Source: an uncultured Erythrobacter sp.
GTDB taxonomy: Bacteria; Pseudomonadota; Alphaproteobacteria; Sphingomonadales; Sphingomonadaceae
Length of the DNA stretch: 64,000 nucleotides
Direction of reading: 5' to 3'
NCBI GenBank assembly: GCA_947495695.1
Contig: CANLZP010000001.1
Span: forward strand, 393,069 to 457,068
Position 1 is the stretch's first letter, and every line of letters begins with the position of its first letter. Position numbers and translations under genes: made by a program. This document shows positions 37,796 to 46,413 of the stretch, piece by piece. The notes beneath the pieces are model-generated. The model worked only from the letters and a program-made list of their open reading frames with translations, was not told the origin of the DNA and searched no databases.

Positions 37796-39031
37796 TTAGG
37801 TAACAGTGGCTCGCTGATTGAACTCGGCCCGCTGCCATTCGCGGTTGTCCAGCACTTCGGCGAGGTGGCGTGCCGCCTCTGCCATATCCTCAAACCTGAG
37901 ATATGCCGGCGCAAAACCAAGGCGCAAAATATCGGGATCACGGAAATCTCCGATCACACCGCGCGCAATCAAAGACTGGCACAGAGCATAGGCATCAGGA
38001 TGCCGAAAGCTTAGCTGGCTGCCACGCCGGTCACTTTGCGCAGGGCTAACTGTTTCCAAATCCACGCCCAATTCTTTTGAGCATTCGAGAAAGAATTCCG
38101 ACAGAGCCTGCGATTTTGCATAAAGCCGTTTGACGCCAATCTCGGCAATTACATCAACCCCAACCTCCAGCGCCGTCAGACCAAGGATAGGAGCAGTGCC
38201 GCATTGCAATTGTTCGATCCCAGGCGCAGCCTCATATGCGTCAGAAAATGCGAATGGTCGGGCATGTCCAAACCAGCCCGTCAGCGGCTGGGCCAGATCG
38301 CCGTGATGACGCTCGGCCACATAAGCAAAGGCCGGTGCGCCTGGGCCGCCACACAAATATTTATAGCCGCAGCCGGTCGCAAAATCTGCGCCCACGCCGT
38401 TCAGGTCTACCGGCATAGCGCCTGTGCTGTGCGACAAGTCCCACAAAACCAAGGCCCCTGCATCATGGGCGGCGCGGGTCAGCTCGGCCATATCGAACAG
38501 CTCGCCGGTTTTGTAATGCGCATGGGTCAACATCAGCAGCGCGACATCCTGGTCCAAAGCATCCAGCAAAGCCTCTCGCTTGGCCAAGCGCTTCTTCGCC
38601 AAACCTTGCCTTTCAAGCCCCTCGATCATGTAGATATCGGTTGGAAAATTGCCCGGCTCGCTCAAGATAGTCTTGCGGCCCGGACGCATGTTCAAGGCCG
38701 CGGCGATCAGCTTGAACAGGTTCACGCTGACCGTGTCGCAGGCGATCACTTCATGGGGCTGCGCACCGATCAGCGGAGCGATCTTGCCCCCGATCCGCCC
38801 CGCCATTTCGAACCAGCCAGCATCATTCCAACTGCGTATCAGGCCCTCACCCCAATCGCGCTCAACCGCATGAGCCATCGCCGCAGGGGTCGCCTTGGGC
38901 AAAGCACCCAGCGAATTGCCGTCGAGATAGATGATGGGGCCGTGTGGGCCATCGGGCAGCAAAAACTTGTCTCGAAAGTGCGCCAGCGGGTCAGCTGCAT
39001 CCAGCTCGCGCGCTTGCTCTAGCAATGTCAT
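37796..39031 (-). CDS. kynU: Kynureninase
   Basis: The 411-residue PLP enzyme cleaves kynurenine to anthranilate and alanine. Seen are FLLPDGPHGPIIYLDGNSLGALPK (core YLDGNSLG) at the N terminus, VLWDLSHSTGAMPVDLN (PLP-binding Asp) and GCGYKYLCGGPGAPAF with the PLP lysine. Its start overlaps the kynB stop by four bases. Together with kynA and kynB it gives the complete path from tryptophan to anthranilate and alanine. Confidence 0.96.
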   Translation of the reverse strand: MTLLEQARELDAADPLAHFRDKFLLPDGPHGPIIYLDGNSLGALPKATPAAMAHAVERDWGEGLIRSWNDAGWFEMAGRIGGKIAPLIGAQPHEVIACDTVSVNLFKLIAAALNMRPGRKTILSEPGNFPTDIYMIEGLERQGLAKKRLAKREALLDALDQDVALLMLTHAHYKTGELFDMAELTRAAHDAGALVLWDLSHSTGAMPVDLNGVGADFATGCGYKYLCGGPGAPAFAYVAERHHGDLAQPLTGWFGHARPFAFSDAYEAAPGIEQLQCGTAPILGLTALEVGVDVIAEIGVKRLYAKSQALSEFFLECSKELGVDLETVSPAQSDRRGSQLSFRHPDAYALCQSLIARGVIGDFRDPDILRLGFAPAYLRFEDMAEAARHLAEVLDNREWQRAEFNQRATVT

Positions 39032-39666
39032 GGCAGCTCTCTCAAAATTGCGCGCACCGGCGAAGCATCGCCATTCACTATCGGCAAGGGCAACGCGATC
39101 AATTCATAGATTCCCTCGGCAATGTCATCCAAGACCAAGCCTTCCAGCACGCGGATATCATGTCGCAATACTGCCTTGTGAGCGTCCATCGTCTTGGAGC
39201 TTTGTGGGTCGATGGATGGGCCATCAATGCCGACCAGTTTAGCGCCCTGGCCTGCCATCCAGTCGATCGCATCCGGGGCTATCGCCACAGTTTCATCCAT
39301 CCATTTTTCGCGCGGAAAGCGGTCAAAACTACGTAGCAAAATCCGCTCGGCGGAAAGCTTTTTGGGCAAGTCTGCCACTTGGATCAGGCCATTTGCACTG
39401 CGCGCATCGATGACTTGGCAGGGACCAAGATAAGCATCCAGATCGACCGAGGCGATATCGGGCGCCGCGGCACAGTAATGCAGGGGGGCATCGGCATGCG
39501 CGCCCGAGTGCGTTGATAGTGTGACCGCGGACACATTGACGGGCGAGCCATCATCCATGGTCCACGTTTTCGCATGCTGAAACGCTGTGTCACCTGGCCA
39601 AACGGGCAATTTCGGGCTCAGTTTTTGGGAAATTTCCCAGATTCGTCGGCGCTTTTCTGCCGTCAT
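39028..39666 (-). CDS. kynB: Kynurenine formamidase
   Basis: The 212-residue cyclase-family enzyme hydrolyses N-formylkynurenine to kynurenine and formate. The metal site HSGAHADAPLHY (His-x3-His-x-Asp) is plain at about residues 52-63, and the C-terminal GVDGPSIDP-like segment (here GIDGPSIDPQ) is also conserved. The length fits KynB. It overlaps kynA and kynU by four bases at each end, so the three are translationally coupled. Confidence 0.95.
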   Translation of the reverse strand: MTAEKRRRIWEISQKLSPKLPVWPGDTAFQHAKTWTMDDGSPVNVSAVTLSTHSGAHADAPLHYCAAAPDIASVDLDAYLGPCQVIDARSANGLIQVADLPKKLSAERILLRSFDRFPREKWMDETVAIAPDAIDWMAGQGAKLVGIDGPSIDPQSSKTMDAHKAVLRHDIRVLEGLVLDDIAEGIYELIALPLPIVNGDASPVRAILRELP

Positions 39667-40454
39667 ATCTCGGTCCGAACACTTAATAGCTCGGGGAAAA
39701 AGGCCTGCTTCAAAACTCCGGCCAGATAAGGCACGCCCGGCGTGCCACCGGTCCCGCGCTTAAACCCGATGATCCGCTCAACGGTTTTCAGATGACCAAA
39801 GCGCCAGCGTTGGAAATGATATTCCAGATCCACCAGCTTTTCCGCGAGTTCGTACAAGTCCCAATATTCTTGGGGCGCGCGATAAATCTGCGCCCAAGCC
39901 TGCTCCACAGAGGCGTTATGGGCATAAGGTTGGTCCACTGCGCGTTCCAAAACCGCATCATCAATCGATAATCCGCGCCGAGCCAGCAGCCGGATCGCCT
40001 CATCATACAGGCTTGCTCTGCCAGCCTCATCGCGCAGCTGGGCGGCAGTTTTGGGAGTGGCATCATGCAGCTTGATCATATCGGGGTTGCGCCCGCCCAG
40101 CATGAATTCCATCCGGCGATATTGTGCCGATTGAAACCCGCTGGAGCCACCCAAATGCGGCCGGATCTGCGAATAATCATGCGGGGTCATGGTACTCAAG
40201 ACATCCCAGCTCTGAATCAATTGGGTTTGAGCGCGCGCAACCCGGCTGAGCATCTTGAAAGCAGGGCGCAAATCATCTTCCGCGATTTGCACTCTGGCCT
40301 GAGTAAGTTCGTGGAGGCATAGCTTGAGCCAAAGCTCGCTGGCCTGATGCACCACGATAAATAACAGCTCATCATGGGCGGCAGAGGCAGGATGTTGCGC
40401 CCCAAGAATGCGTTCTAGATCGAGATAGCTCGAATAGGTGACCTTATCTGACAT
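39663..40454 (-). CDS. kynA: Tryptophan 2,3-dioxygenase
   Basis: The 263-residue heme enzyme opens the indole ring of tryptophan. Family blocks are TYSSYLDLERILGAQHP, ELLFIVVHQASELWLKLCLHEL (core HQASELWLK), GSSGFQSAQYRRMEFMLGGRNP (core FQSAQYR) and RWRFGHLKTVERIIGFKRGTGGT (core HLKTVERIIG, heme-ligand region). It is the first gene of the kyn operon and lies 33 bases downstream of the DUF4112 gene. Confidence 0.96.
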   Translation of the reverse strand: MSDKVTYSSYLDLERILGAQHPASAAHDELLFIVVHQASELWLKLCLHELTQARVQIAEDDLRPAFKMLSRVARAQTQLIQSWDVLSTMTPHDYSQIRPHLGGSSGFQSAQYRRMEFMLGGRNPDMIKLHDATPKTAAQLRDEAGRASLYDEAIRLLARRGLSIDDAVLERAVDQPYAHNASVEQAWAQIYRAPQEYWDLYELAEKLVDLEYHFQRWRFGHLKTVERIIGFKRGTGGTPGVPYLAGVLKQAFFPELLSVRTEI

Positions 40455-40487
40455 GCATCCGCTTTAGCGCGAAAGTAGCATCTGTAA

Positions 40488-40904
40488 CTAGCCCTCGATC
40501 ACCCGTGTTTCTGGATGGTGCTTGTCCAAGTGCTTTTTGATGATCCGCAGATTGCGCGTGTTGGACCGGAACAAGAGGTCGGCCGCATCACCGACAACCG
40601 GAACAGCGCCGATTACCGTATCAAACGCGACATTCACGCCCATCCGCCACAATTTCCACTTGGGCACGCCCAAATTGCGTGCTTCCCAAACGATATAGGC
40701 GCCCATCGCTGTCGTGATGATATCACCCAAAACCGGGATCAGCCCAATCACAGCATCCAGCCCGATGGGATAGTTGATACCCGGAATGCGGAAGCTGCGT
40801 TCCAGCACCATTTCCATCGATTCAACCCTTTGGCGGATAGATTGCGGATCGGTGCCTGTTGGCAGATTTATTCCGACCACTTGTGGGCCTTGATCGTCGT
40901 TCAT
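40488..40904 (-). CDS. DUF4112 family membrane protein
   Basis: The 138-residue protein has the DUF4112 pattern FRIPGINYPIGLDAVIGLIPVLGDIITTAMGAYIV (core GLDAVIGLIPVLGD) and a second membrane element FDTVIGAVPVVGDAADLLFRSN, which repeats the I-G-x-x-P-V-x-G-D motif. This gives a twofold internal repeat of hydrophobic segments. No function is known for the family. It lies between the substrate-binding lipoprotein gene and kynA on the same strand. Confidence 0.85.
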   Translation of the reverse strand: MNDDQGPQVVGINLPTGTDPQSIRQRVESMEMVLERSFRIPGINYPIGLDAVIGLIPVLGDIITTAMGAYIVWEARNLGVPKWKLWRMGVNVAFDTVIGAVPVVGDAADLLFRSNTRNLRIIKKHLDKHHPETRVIEG

Positions 40905-40920
40905 ACGTATCTCCTTGCCC

Positions 40921-42387
40921 CTAGATGGTGGGTTGAGACAGTGGGAACAAGGGATGCAGGCCCCAGCGGTTCTCTTGATAGCCGGTCACGCCGCTACGGA
41001 CGAGCGACCAACGAATCGGCGCGCCAAACGCAATAAAGACATGGGCATCGGTCAATTCCAGCTCTGCCTGAGCCAACAGATTGGCTTTCTCAGATGGATC
41101 ATTAACGACCAGAGATTGGGCCACAAGTTCGTCGGCTGCGGGTGAACAAGGCCCGCTGCGAATGCGGCAGTTAAACTGGTTGAGATACCACCGCGGAGAG
41201 GCGTAGCGAGCCACTCTGTCATGCAGCTCCAAATCGGCGCTTTGACCTGCGGGCACCATTCTGGCTTGCACGCCAATTGCGGCAAAGTCGGCCTCGATCT
41301 CCCGGTACAGCTGCTCGCTACCTGGGCCCTCTGGCATGCCGATCGACACTTCGGCGGGTTCTCCCGAGCGCGAAACCCATGCTGCAACGCGGCCAGCCGC
41401 GGCGGCGTGTCGTCGTGCAATCGGCCAGTCCGCCCATTCCAGCGCCTGCGGTTCCACTTCGGTCCACAAACTTCTGGGCACAATCTCGTCCGATGGCACC
41501 CAGCCACCAATGTTGAACGATTGCATCAAATCGCTTCGATCAATGGCCATCGATAGCGCTTCGCGTAAGGATGCGCTGGCAAACAGCCCTTCTTCTGTTC
41601 GAAAGACCAGACCGAATTGCCCCCATGCCGCATCGATGCGCACTGTTCCGCGGGTCAACGGACCGGTGTCTGCCAGAGGCAGATGTGCCAATCGTCCATT
41701 CAAAATCAAATCTGCATTGCCATTGCCAAACGCTTCAACGGCTTGCTGGGCAGGCAAGGCTTGGACATGCACCTCACGCGCCAATTCTTCCCAATCTTCG
41801 CGCGCGGCAAAACCGCGCTGTTCGGGGGGCAAGGCCCGCAATTGGGCAATATTTGATTTATCCGGACGGGTCATGGTCATTGGACCGGTTCCGGCTCCGT
41901 CCTTGGAAAAGCCCATTTCCGGCTGAGCCAGAAGCCGCAAGAATTCAGGCATTGCAGCCGTCAACTGTATCTCGATAACCCGGCCGGTCATCGCCCGCAC
42001 TTCCGAAATTTTGGCCAAATCGAGGCCCAATGTCGTGCCTTCCAAACGGCGCTGCTTGTCCAGCAACAAGCGCCTGACCTGCTGGGCCGTCAGGGTTTCG
42101 CCATCGGGCCATTCCATGTCGCGAAGCCGGAAAATATAGCTCTTGCCATCATCAGTGATGATCCAACGCTCTGCAATCGCGGGAACAGCCTGTCCTACGG
42201 GATCAAGCGAGACTAGCCCTTGATGGGTTGCTCCGCGCAAATGCTGAGCCGACGTGGCGAGGCGTAATCCGTTTTGGAAGAGCTCCTCGCTGTCACCAAT
42301 AATCGCCACATGGACCGGCCCGTCAGAGCCAGACGCACCGCAACCAGCCAAGGCAAGGCTGCACAAGATGGGGAAAACGAGTCGCAT
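40921..42387 (-). CDS. Peptide/nickel-type ABC substrate-binding lipoprotein (SBP_bac_5 family)
   Basis: The 488-residue protein has a lipoprotein signal (SLALAGC, Cys at about residue 16) and an SBP_bac_5 domain: GLVSLDPVGQAVPAIAERW, YIFRLRDMEWPDGETLTAQQV (core FRLRDMEWPDGE) and LREALSMAIDRSDL. Such proteins bind oligopeptides or other solutes for an ABC importer, but no permease or ATPase gene is near. It ends 16 bases before DUF4112 and is on the same strand as the kyn operon; a link to tryptophan-containing peptides is a guess only. Confidence 0.88.
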   Translation of the reverse strand: MRLVFPILCSLALAGCGASGSDGPVHVAIIGDSEELFQNGLRLATSAQHLRGATHQGLVSLDPVGQAVPAIAERWIITDDGKSYIFRLRDMEWPDGETLTAQQVRRLLLDKQRRLEGTTLGLDLAKISEVRAMTGRVIEIQLTAAMPEFLRLLAQPEMGFSKDGAGTGPMTMTRPDKSNIAQLRALPPEQRGFAAREDWEELAREVHVQALPAQQAVEAFGNGNADLILNGRLAHLPLADTGPLTRGTVRIDAAWGQFGLVFRTEEGLFASASLREALSMAIDRSDLMQSFNIGGWVPSDEIVPRSLWTEVEPQALEWADWPIARRHAAAAGRVAAWVSRSGEPAEVSIGMPEGPGSEQLYREIEADFAAIGVQARMVPAGQSADLELHDRVARYASPRWYLNQFNCRIRSGPCSPAADELVAQSLVVNDPSEKANLLAQAELELTDAHVFIAFGAPIRWSLVRSGVTGYQENRWGLHPLFPLSQPTI

Positions 42388-42496
42388 GACAATGAGCGAC
42401 TAGCAGGTTGAGGCCACGCGGTCAGCGCGGATTATTCGCAGCGGAAAAGATTGTGAAGAACGGCGCGAGCGAAGTCTGGGGCAAGGGCGGAGCGAT

Positions 42497-42781
42497 TTAG
42501 CAGGCGTCCAGAATAGCAGCTACGTCGATTTCTTCGTCAAAAGCCACACCGAAGCGCCCTTGTTGAACCCATGCGACAGCGCCTTTGACCTCAACGGATT
42601 GATCGAATCTTACATTGATTCGAGAACCGGGGACAACCTTGATCGGCCCTTCGCCCATCATGCCTAGCGCCGACAAATTGCGCACCTTTACGCGGCACGC
42701 TGAATCTTCCCCTGCAATTTGCACATCAGCAAGCAGGAAAGAGGCTTCGCGTACGGCCCGGCGTTGTTCTGTGGCTGCCAT
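42497..42781 (-). CDS. PilZ-domain protein
   Basis: This 94-residue protein is a single PilZ domain: an Arg-rich motif near the N terminus (EQRRAVREASF, fitting RxxxR) and NLSALGMMGEG, which fits (D/N)xSxxG. Both are needed for cyclic di-GMP binding, so binding is plausible. The start at 42781 gives the usual length; the frame extends to 42844 with TTG. Alphaproteobacterial single PilZ proteins vary in role. It stands alone between the substrate-binding gene and dksA. Confidence 0.82.
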   Translation of the reverse strand: MAATEQRRAVREASFLLADVQIAGEDSACRVKVRNLSALGMMGEGPIKVVPGSRINVRFDQSVEVKGAVAWVQQGRFGVAFDEEIDVAAILDAC

Positions 42782-42961
42782 TGGTTGTTCGTCATACTGC
42801 TCAAGATGCAGTGATGTGCGTTCCCTTATGTGTGTTCGGTTCAATCATAGCGTGGCGCCACCAAACGGCGCGCAGCGCGATTATGCGCCGAAACATCCTA
42901 AAGAAGCCTTAACCGTAATTTTTGAAGGTTCCGGCCGAGCACAGGCTGGCAATAGAACAGC

Positions 42962-43420
42962 TCAATCGTCGCGAGATATCTTCTCGCGTCGCTCATGAGC
43001 CTGTTGCGCCTCTACCGTCATTGTCGCCACTGGTCTGGCAATCAAGCGCTTTAGGCCAATCGGATCACCAGTGACTTCGCAATAGCCATACTCGCCTTCA
43101 TCAATGCGGCGCATCGCGGAATCGATCTTGGAGATAAGCTTGCGCTGACGATCGCGGGTGCGCAATTCTATGCCCCAATCGGTCTCGCTCGAAGCGCGGT
43201 CATTCAGGTCAGCCTCGCGGATCGGGCCATCCTGCAAGGATTGCAAAGTCTGGTCAGCAGCGGAGTGAATGGAGCGTTTCCATTCGAGCAAAAGCATCCG
43301 GAAATAATTCAGCTGACGTTCGCACATATAGTCTTCGTCATCGCTTGGGACATAGTCCGGCGCGAGCGCATCTTTTGCCCGTTTTAATACTTCAGTTTCG
43401 TCTGACGCAGCGGTGGCCAT
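42962..43420 (-). CDS. dksA: RNA polymerase-binding transcription factor DksA
   Basis: The 152-residue protein has the DksA coiled coil (about 35-110, with the Asp/Ala-bearing tip in the DLNDRASSETDWGIE stretch) and a zinc-finger-like C-terminal domain, GEYGYCEVTGDPIGLKRLIARP. Only the first of the four zinc-ligand positions is Cys; the rest read Thr, Thr and Ala (CxxTx17TxxA). Related alphaproteobacterial DksA proteins are known with non-cysteine residues at some positions, so it is probably functional without zinc. It acts with ppGpp on rRNA and other promoters. Confidence 0.93.
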   Translation of the reverse strand: MATAASDETEVLKRAKDALAPDYVPSDDEDYMCERQLNYFRMLLLEWKRSIHSAADQTLQSLQDGPIREADLNDRASSETDWGIELRTRDRQRKLISKIDSAMRRIDEGEYGYCEVTGDPIGLKRLIARPVATMTVEAQQAHERREKISRDD

Positions 43421-43635
43421 GTGGTATTCTTACCCCGATCTCAAAATCGTTTCGACAGACCCGCAACCTGACCCGTGACAGTTACTGCATCGGTTTCAGG
43501 CCTTTCCTTGGCCGCGCCTATAGGGTTGGCCGTGATTATGTACAAGTCGGTTATTCCTAAGGTGCGATTTAGCAGCCAACAATTAATCACAACCGAACAA
43601 ATGTCAGCCCAAGGATCAAAAAACTCTAACCCGCG

Positions 43636-43651
43636 TTAACCATTTGTTGAC
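43636..43651 (+). promoter_or_regulatory. Near-consensus CtrA box upstream of the Sel1-like gene
   Basis: TTAACCATTTGTTGAC matches the CtrA full site TTAA-N7-TTAAC at eight of nine fixed positions, with exact seven-base spacing. It lies 68 bases before the ATG at 43719, a normal promoter distance. The rest of the 298-base gap 43421-43718 shows no gene. Control of this gene by the CtrA at 21566 is inferred. Confidence 0.6.
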
Positions 43652-43718
43652 CATGTTCTGGCGATTTGGGTGTCAAGCCATCCGGCAGGGGCGCTGGATC
43701 GGCAAGGGGGGACCAGAA

Positions 43719-44048
43719 ATGGAACTGAAGGGAATTGATACCGCAGCAGCCACCGAGCTGACCAACAAGCAATCCGATCTGTTGATCGCGCAATGTTTGG
43801 CAGCGGCAGGACAAGGCGACATCTCGGCCTATTTTGACCTTGGTGTGGCCTATTCAACCGGCAGCCATGGAGCAGAATGCGACATGATTGAAGCGCACAA
43901 ATGGTTCAACATCGCCGCATCGCAGGGTCACGAAGAAGCAAGCTGGTGCCGGGCTGATGTCTCTGACGAGATGACCGCACGCGAAATTGCCGAAGCCCAG
44001 CGCCGCGCGCGTGAATGGCTGTCTGCCGGACGCCGCAAAGCTGCCTAA
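43719..44048 (+). CDS. Sel1-repeat-like small protein
   Basis: The 109-residue product contains a segment like a Sel1/TPR-type repeat: GDISAYFDLGVAYSTGSHGAECDMIEAHKWFNIAASQGHEEA (core AYFDLGVAYSTG and EAHKWFNIAASQGHEEA). This is followed by a helical, Arg-rich C terminus. GGGGGA seven bases upstream supports the ATG at 43719; the frame upstream to 43644 is not needed. A CtrA-like box lies 68 bases upstream. Sel1 proteins act in protein-protein contacts, so a role as a cell-cycle-timed adaptor is possible but not shown. Confidence 0.75.
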   Translation: MELKGIDTAAATELTNKQSDLLIAQCLAAAGQGDISAYFDLGVAYSTGSHGAECDMIEAHKWFNIAASQGHEEASWCRADVSDEMTAREIAEAQRRAREWLSAGRRKAA

Positions 44049-44066
44049 GACTGGCCATCAAGGACG

Positions 44067-45233
44067 CTAGGCCTTCTTGAACGGAGTCCTGTCGCCCAGA
44101 AACAATTGGTCGGTTGCAACGCCTTCGCGCTCGCGTTCGAGAAAATCGGCAATGGCCGCGCGAAAGCCTGGTTCAACGATATAATGGGCTGACCAGGTCT
44201 GTGTGGGCTCATAACCACGCGCCAATTTGTGGCCGCCCTGCGCGCCTGCCTCGACCCGGGACAATCCGCGCTCAATCGCGATGTCGATGGCTTGGTAATA
44301 GCATAGCTCGAAATGCAGAAACCGTTTGTCGAGCGAACAGCCCCAATATCGGCCATAGATCGCCTCGTCGCCCACAAAGTTGAGCGCGCCGGCAATCGGA
44401 TGATCATCCATCAGCGCCAAAACCAGCACAATCTGATCGGCCATCCTTTCGCCCAGCAGGGTAAAGGCCTCTCGCGTTAAATAGGGCGTTCCCCATTTGC
44501 GCGCGCCCGTATCCTGATAGAACACCCAAAACGCGTCCCAATGATGGGCTTTGATGTCATCCCCAGACAGTCTCACGATTGTAACACCGTCTTGGGCAGC
44601 GGCGCGTTCCTTGCGCAAGTTCTTGCGTTTGCGCGAGGCGAGCGCATTCAAAAAGCCATCAAAACTGTCATAGTTCTGATTGGTCCAGTGGAACTGGATA
44701 TCGTTACGCAGAAGCCAATCGCCGGCTTCGAACAGGGGCAATTGCGCGCGTTCGACAAAGGTCGCATGGGCTGACGACAATCCGTTTTGCTCGCAAACAG
44801 TCTCGGCTGCTTTGAGCAAGTGGGGTGCCAGCCGCTCGTCTTGCAACAACAAGCGAGGACCGCTGGCAGGCGTAAACGGCGCACAGATCTGCAGCTTGGG
44901 GTAATAATTGCGCCCGGCCCTATGCAACGCATCAGCCCATGCATGATCGAACACAAATTCGCCCTGACTGTGCCCCTTGGCATAGGCAGGCATAGCGCCC
45001 AGCAGATTATCGTCCGCGTCAGTGATAACAATCGGCACAGGATCCCATCCCGTACCCTCCCCCACGCTGCCGGAATCTTCCAAAGTGGTGAGAAATTCGT
45101 GGCTGACGAAGGGATTGCGATTGCCGCCCAGCGCGTTCCATTGCGCGGCATCAAATGATCCGACACCGGGCGCCAATTGCACCGTCAATGCATTGGCTGT
45201 TTGACCATCGCCATTGGCTGCCTCTTTGCTCAC
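44067..45233 (-). CDS. DUF482 (COG3146) GNAT/FemAB-like acyltransferase
   Basis: The 388-residue protein has the DUF482 signatures NPFVSHEFLTTLEDSGSVGEGTGW (core FVSHEFL), YYPKLQICAPFTPASGPRLL (core PFTPASGPRLL) and FELCYYQAIDIAIERGLSRVEAGAQGGHKLARGYEP (core ELCYYQAID). The fold is GNAT/FemAB-like and the chemistry is unknown; links to peptidoglycan or lipid modification have been proposed for the family. Its ATG overlaps the GDPD stop as ATGA. It is the last gene of a five-gene operon that begins at the DUF3572 gene. Confidence 0.85.
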   Translation of the reverse strand: MSKEAANGDGQTANALTVQLAPGVGSFDAAQWNALGGNRNPFVSHEFLTTLEDSGSVGEGTGWDPVPIVITDADDNLLGAMPAYAKGHSQGEFVFDHAWADALHRAGRNYYPKLQICAPFTPASGPRLLLQDERLAPHLLKAAETVCEQNGLSSAHATFVERAQLPLFEAGDWLLRNDIQFHWTNQNYDSFDGFLNALASRKRKNLRKERAAAQDGVTIVRLSGDDIKAHHWDAFWVFYQDTGARKWGTPYLTREAFTLLGERMADQIVLVLALMDDHPIAGALNFVGDEAIYGRYWGCSLDKRFLHFELCYYQAIDIAIERGLSRVEAGAQGGHKLARGYEPTQTWSAHYIVEPGFRAAIADFLEREREGVATDQLFLGDRTPFKKA

Positions 45234-45958
45234 GCCAGCCCGGCCCCTTCTGAGATCAAGGCATCTGCGTACTGCAAAGCGCGGGCGCGGGTCTCGGCCG
45301 AGTTCACCGTCCAGGTCAGGACCGGCAACCCACCATCGCGCAATTTGGCAACGCGTGCACTGGGCAGAGCCGCAATGTGATAGGCGAGAAAATCAGGTTT
45401 TGCGATCGAGTGCGCCAGCCATCTTTGCCAAGGCTTTTGCGTGTTGCCGTGCTCATCCTCGCGCATCACTAGGCCGCAACACAACTGCGGAGCATTTTTC
45501 CGAAACCAACGCGCAACGCGCGGGTCAAAGCTCATTACAGCGAAAGGTCCATGATAGCTTTGACAGGCCTGCGCAACGATCGCGCAGCTGCGCGCCACAT
45601 CATATCCGGGCTTGGACTTGATCTCGATCAGCACGGGCACCTGACCATTAATCAGGTTGAGCAGCTGTGTGAGCGTGGCTGGATGCTCACTGCTGCCAAT
45701 ATAGGCAAGGTCACTCAATTGGGCCGCGGCATGGCTGCCGGTTAGGCCGGTACTGCTGGTCAGGCGATCAACCTCCCAATCGTGAAACACTATCGGATGG
45801 TCATCTACGCTGCGCTGTATATCGCATTCGATGCCCATTCCAGCATCAATCGCCAGCTGGGCCGCTGCTAACGAATTCTCCGGTACACCCTCCCCATGTT
45901 TGCCGCGATGGGCATATTCCCATTGGGTCAACCATTCGGGGACTGCGCGTTCGCTCAT
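45230..45958 (-). CDS. Glycerophosphodiester phosphodiesterase family protein
   Basis: The 242-residue TIM-barrel enzyme has the GDPD catalytic and metal residues: YAHRGKHGEGVPENSLAAA (His, Arg, Glu and Asn), GIECDIQRSVDDHPIVFHD (Glu-x-Asp and His) and VLIEIKSKPG (Glu, Lys). It hydrolyses glycerophosphodiesters, releasing glycerol-3-phosphate and an alcohol. The start at 45958 overlaps the RidA stop as ATGA. There is no signal peptide, so the enzyme is cytoplasmic, unlike GlpQ. Confidence 0.92.
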   Translation of the reverse strand: MSERAVPEWLTQWEYAHRGKHGEGVPENSLAAAQLAIDAGMGIECDIQRSVDDHPIVFHDWEVDRLTSSTGLTGSHAAAQLSDLAYIGSSEHPATLTQLLNLINGQVPVLIEIKSKPGYDVARSCAIVAQACQSYHGPFAVMSFDPRVARWFRKNAPQLCCGLVMREDEHGNTQKPWQRWLAHSIAKPDFLAYHIAALPSARVAKLRDGGLPVLTWTVNSAETRARALQYADALISEGAGLA

Positions 45959-46413
45959 TCGGCGATGGCGATGACAGCATCCACTTCCACCGCTGCGCCC
46001 AAGGGCAAACAAGGAACGCCCACTGCGGCGCGTGCATGTCGGCCTTTTTCGCCAAACACATCGAACATCAATTCCGAAGCGCCATTGGCAACTTTAGGTT
46101 GATCGGTGAAGTCCGGCGTCGAATTAATGAATGCACCCAGCTTTACGATCCGCTCCACCTTGTCGAGCGGTACCAAGGCTGCCTTAAGCTGCGCCAGTAT
46201 CATCAGCCCGCATGCGCGCGCTGCGGTAATGCCGTCTTGCATTGATACGTCCGATCCCAATCGGCCAGTGACAAGTTCGCCCTCCACAAAGGGCAATTGG
46301 CCCGACACATGGGCAAAGCCGCCATGCACCACCACAGGAACATAGCTGGCAACAGGGGCTGCTGCTTTTGGCAGAACTATGCCCAATTCCTGCAGGCGCG
46401 CTTCAATGCTCAT
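45955..46413 (-). CDS. RidA-family (reactive imine deaminase-like) protein
   Basis: The 152-residue protein has the longer, alphaproteobacterial RidA form beginning MSIEARLQELGIVLPKAAAPVASYVP, then HVSGQLPF, GLMILAQLKAALVPLDKVERIVKL (core LKAALVPLDKVERIV) and GVPCLPLGAAVEVDAVIAI. The usual catalytic Arg of the deaminase group is replaced by hydrophobic residues near VPCLPL, so deaminase activity is uncertain. The start at 46413 overlaps the HAD stop and its stop overlaps the GDPD start. Confidence 0.88.
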   Translation of the reverse strand: MSIEARLQELGIVLPKAAAPVASYVPVVVHGGFAHVSGQLPFVEGELVTGRLGSDVSMQDGITAARACGLMILAQLKAALVPLDKVERIVKLGAFINSTPDFTDQPKVANGASELMFDVFGEKGRHARAAVGVPCLPLGAAVEVDAVIAIAE

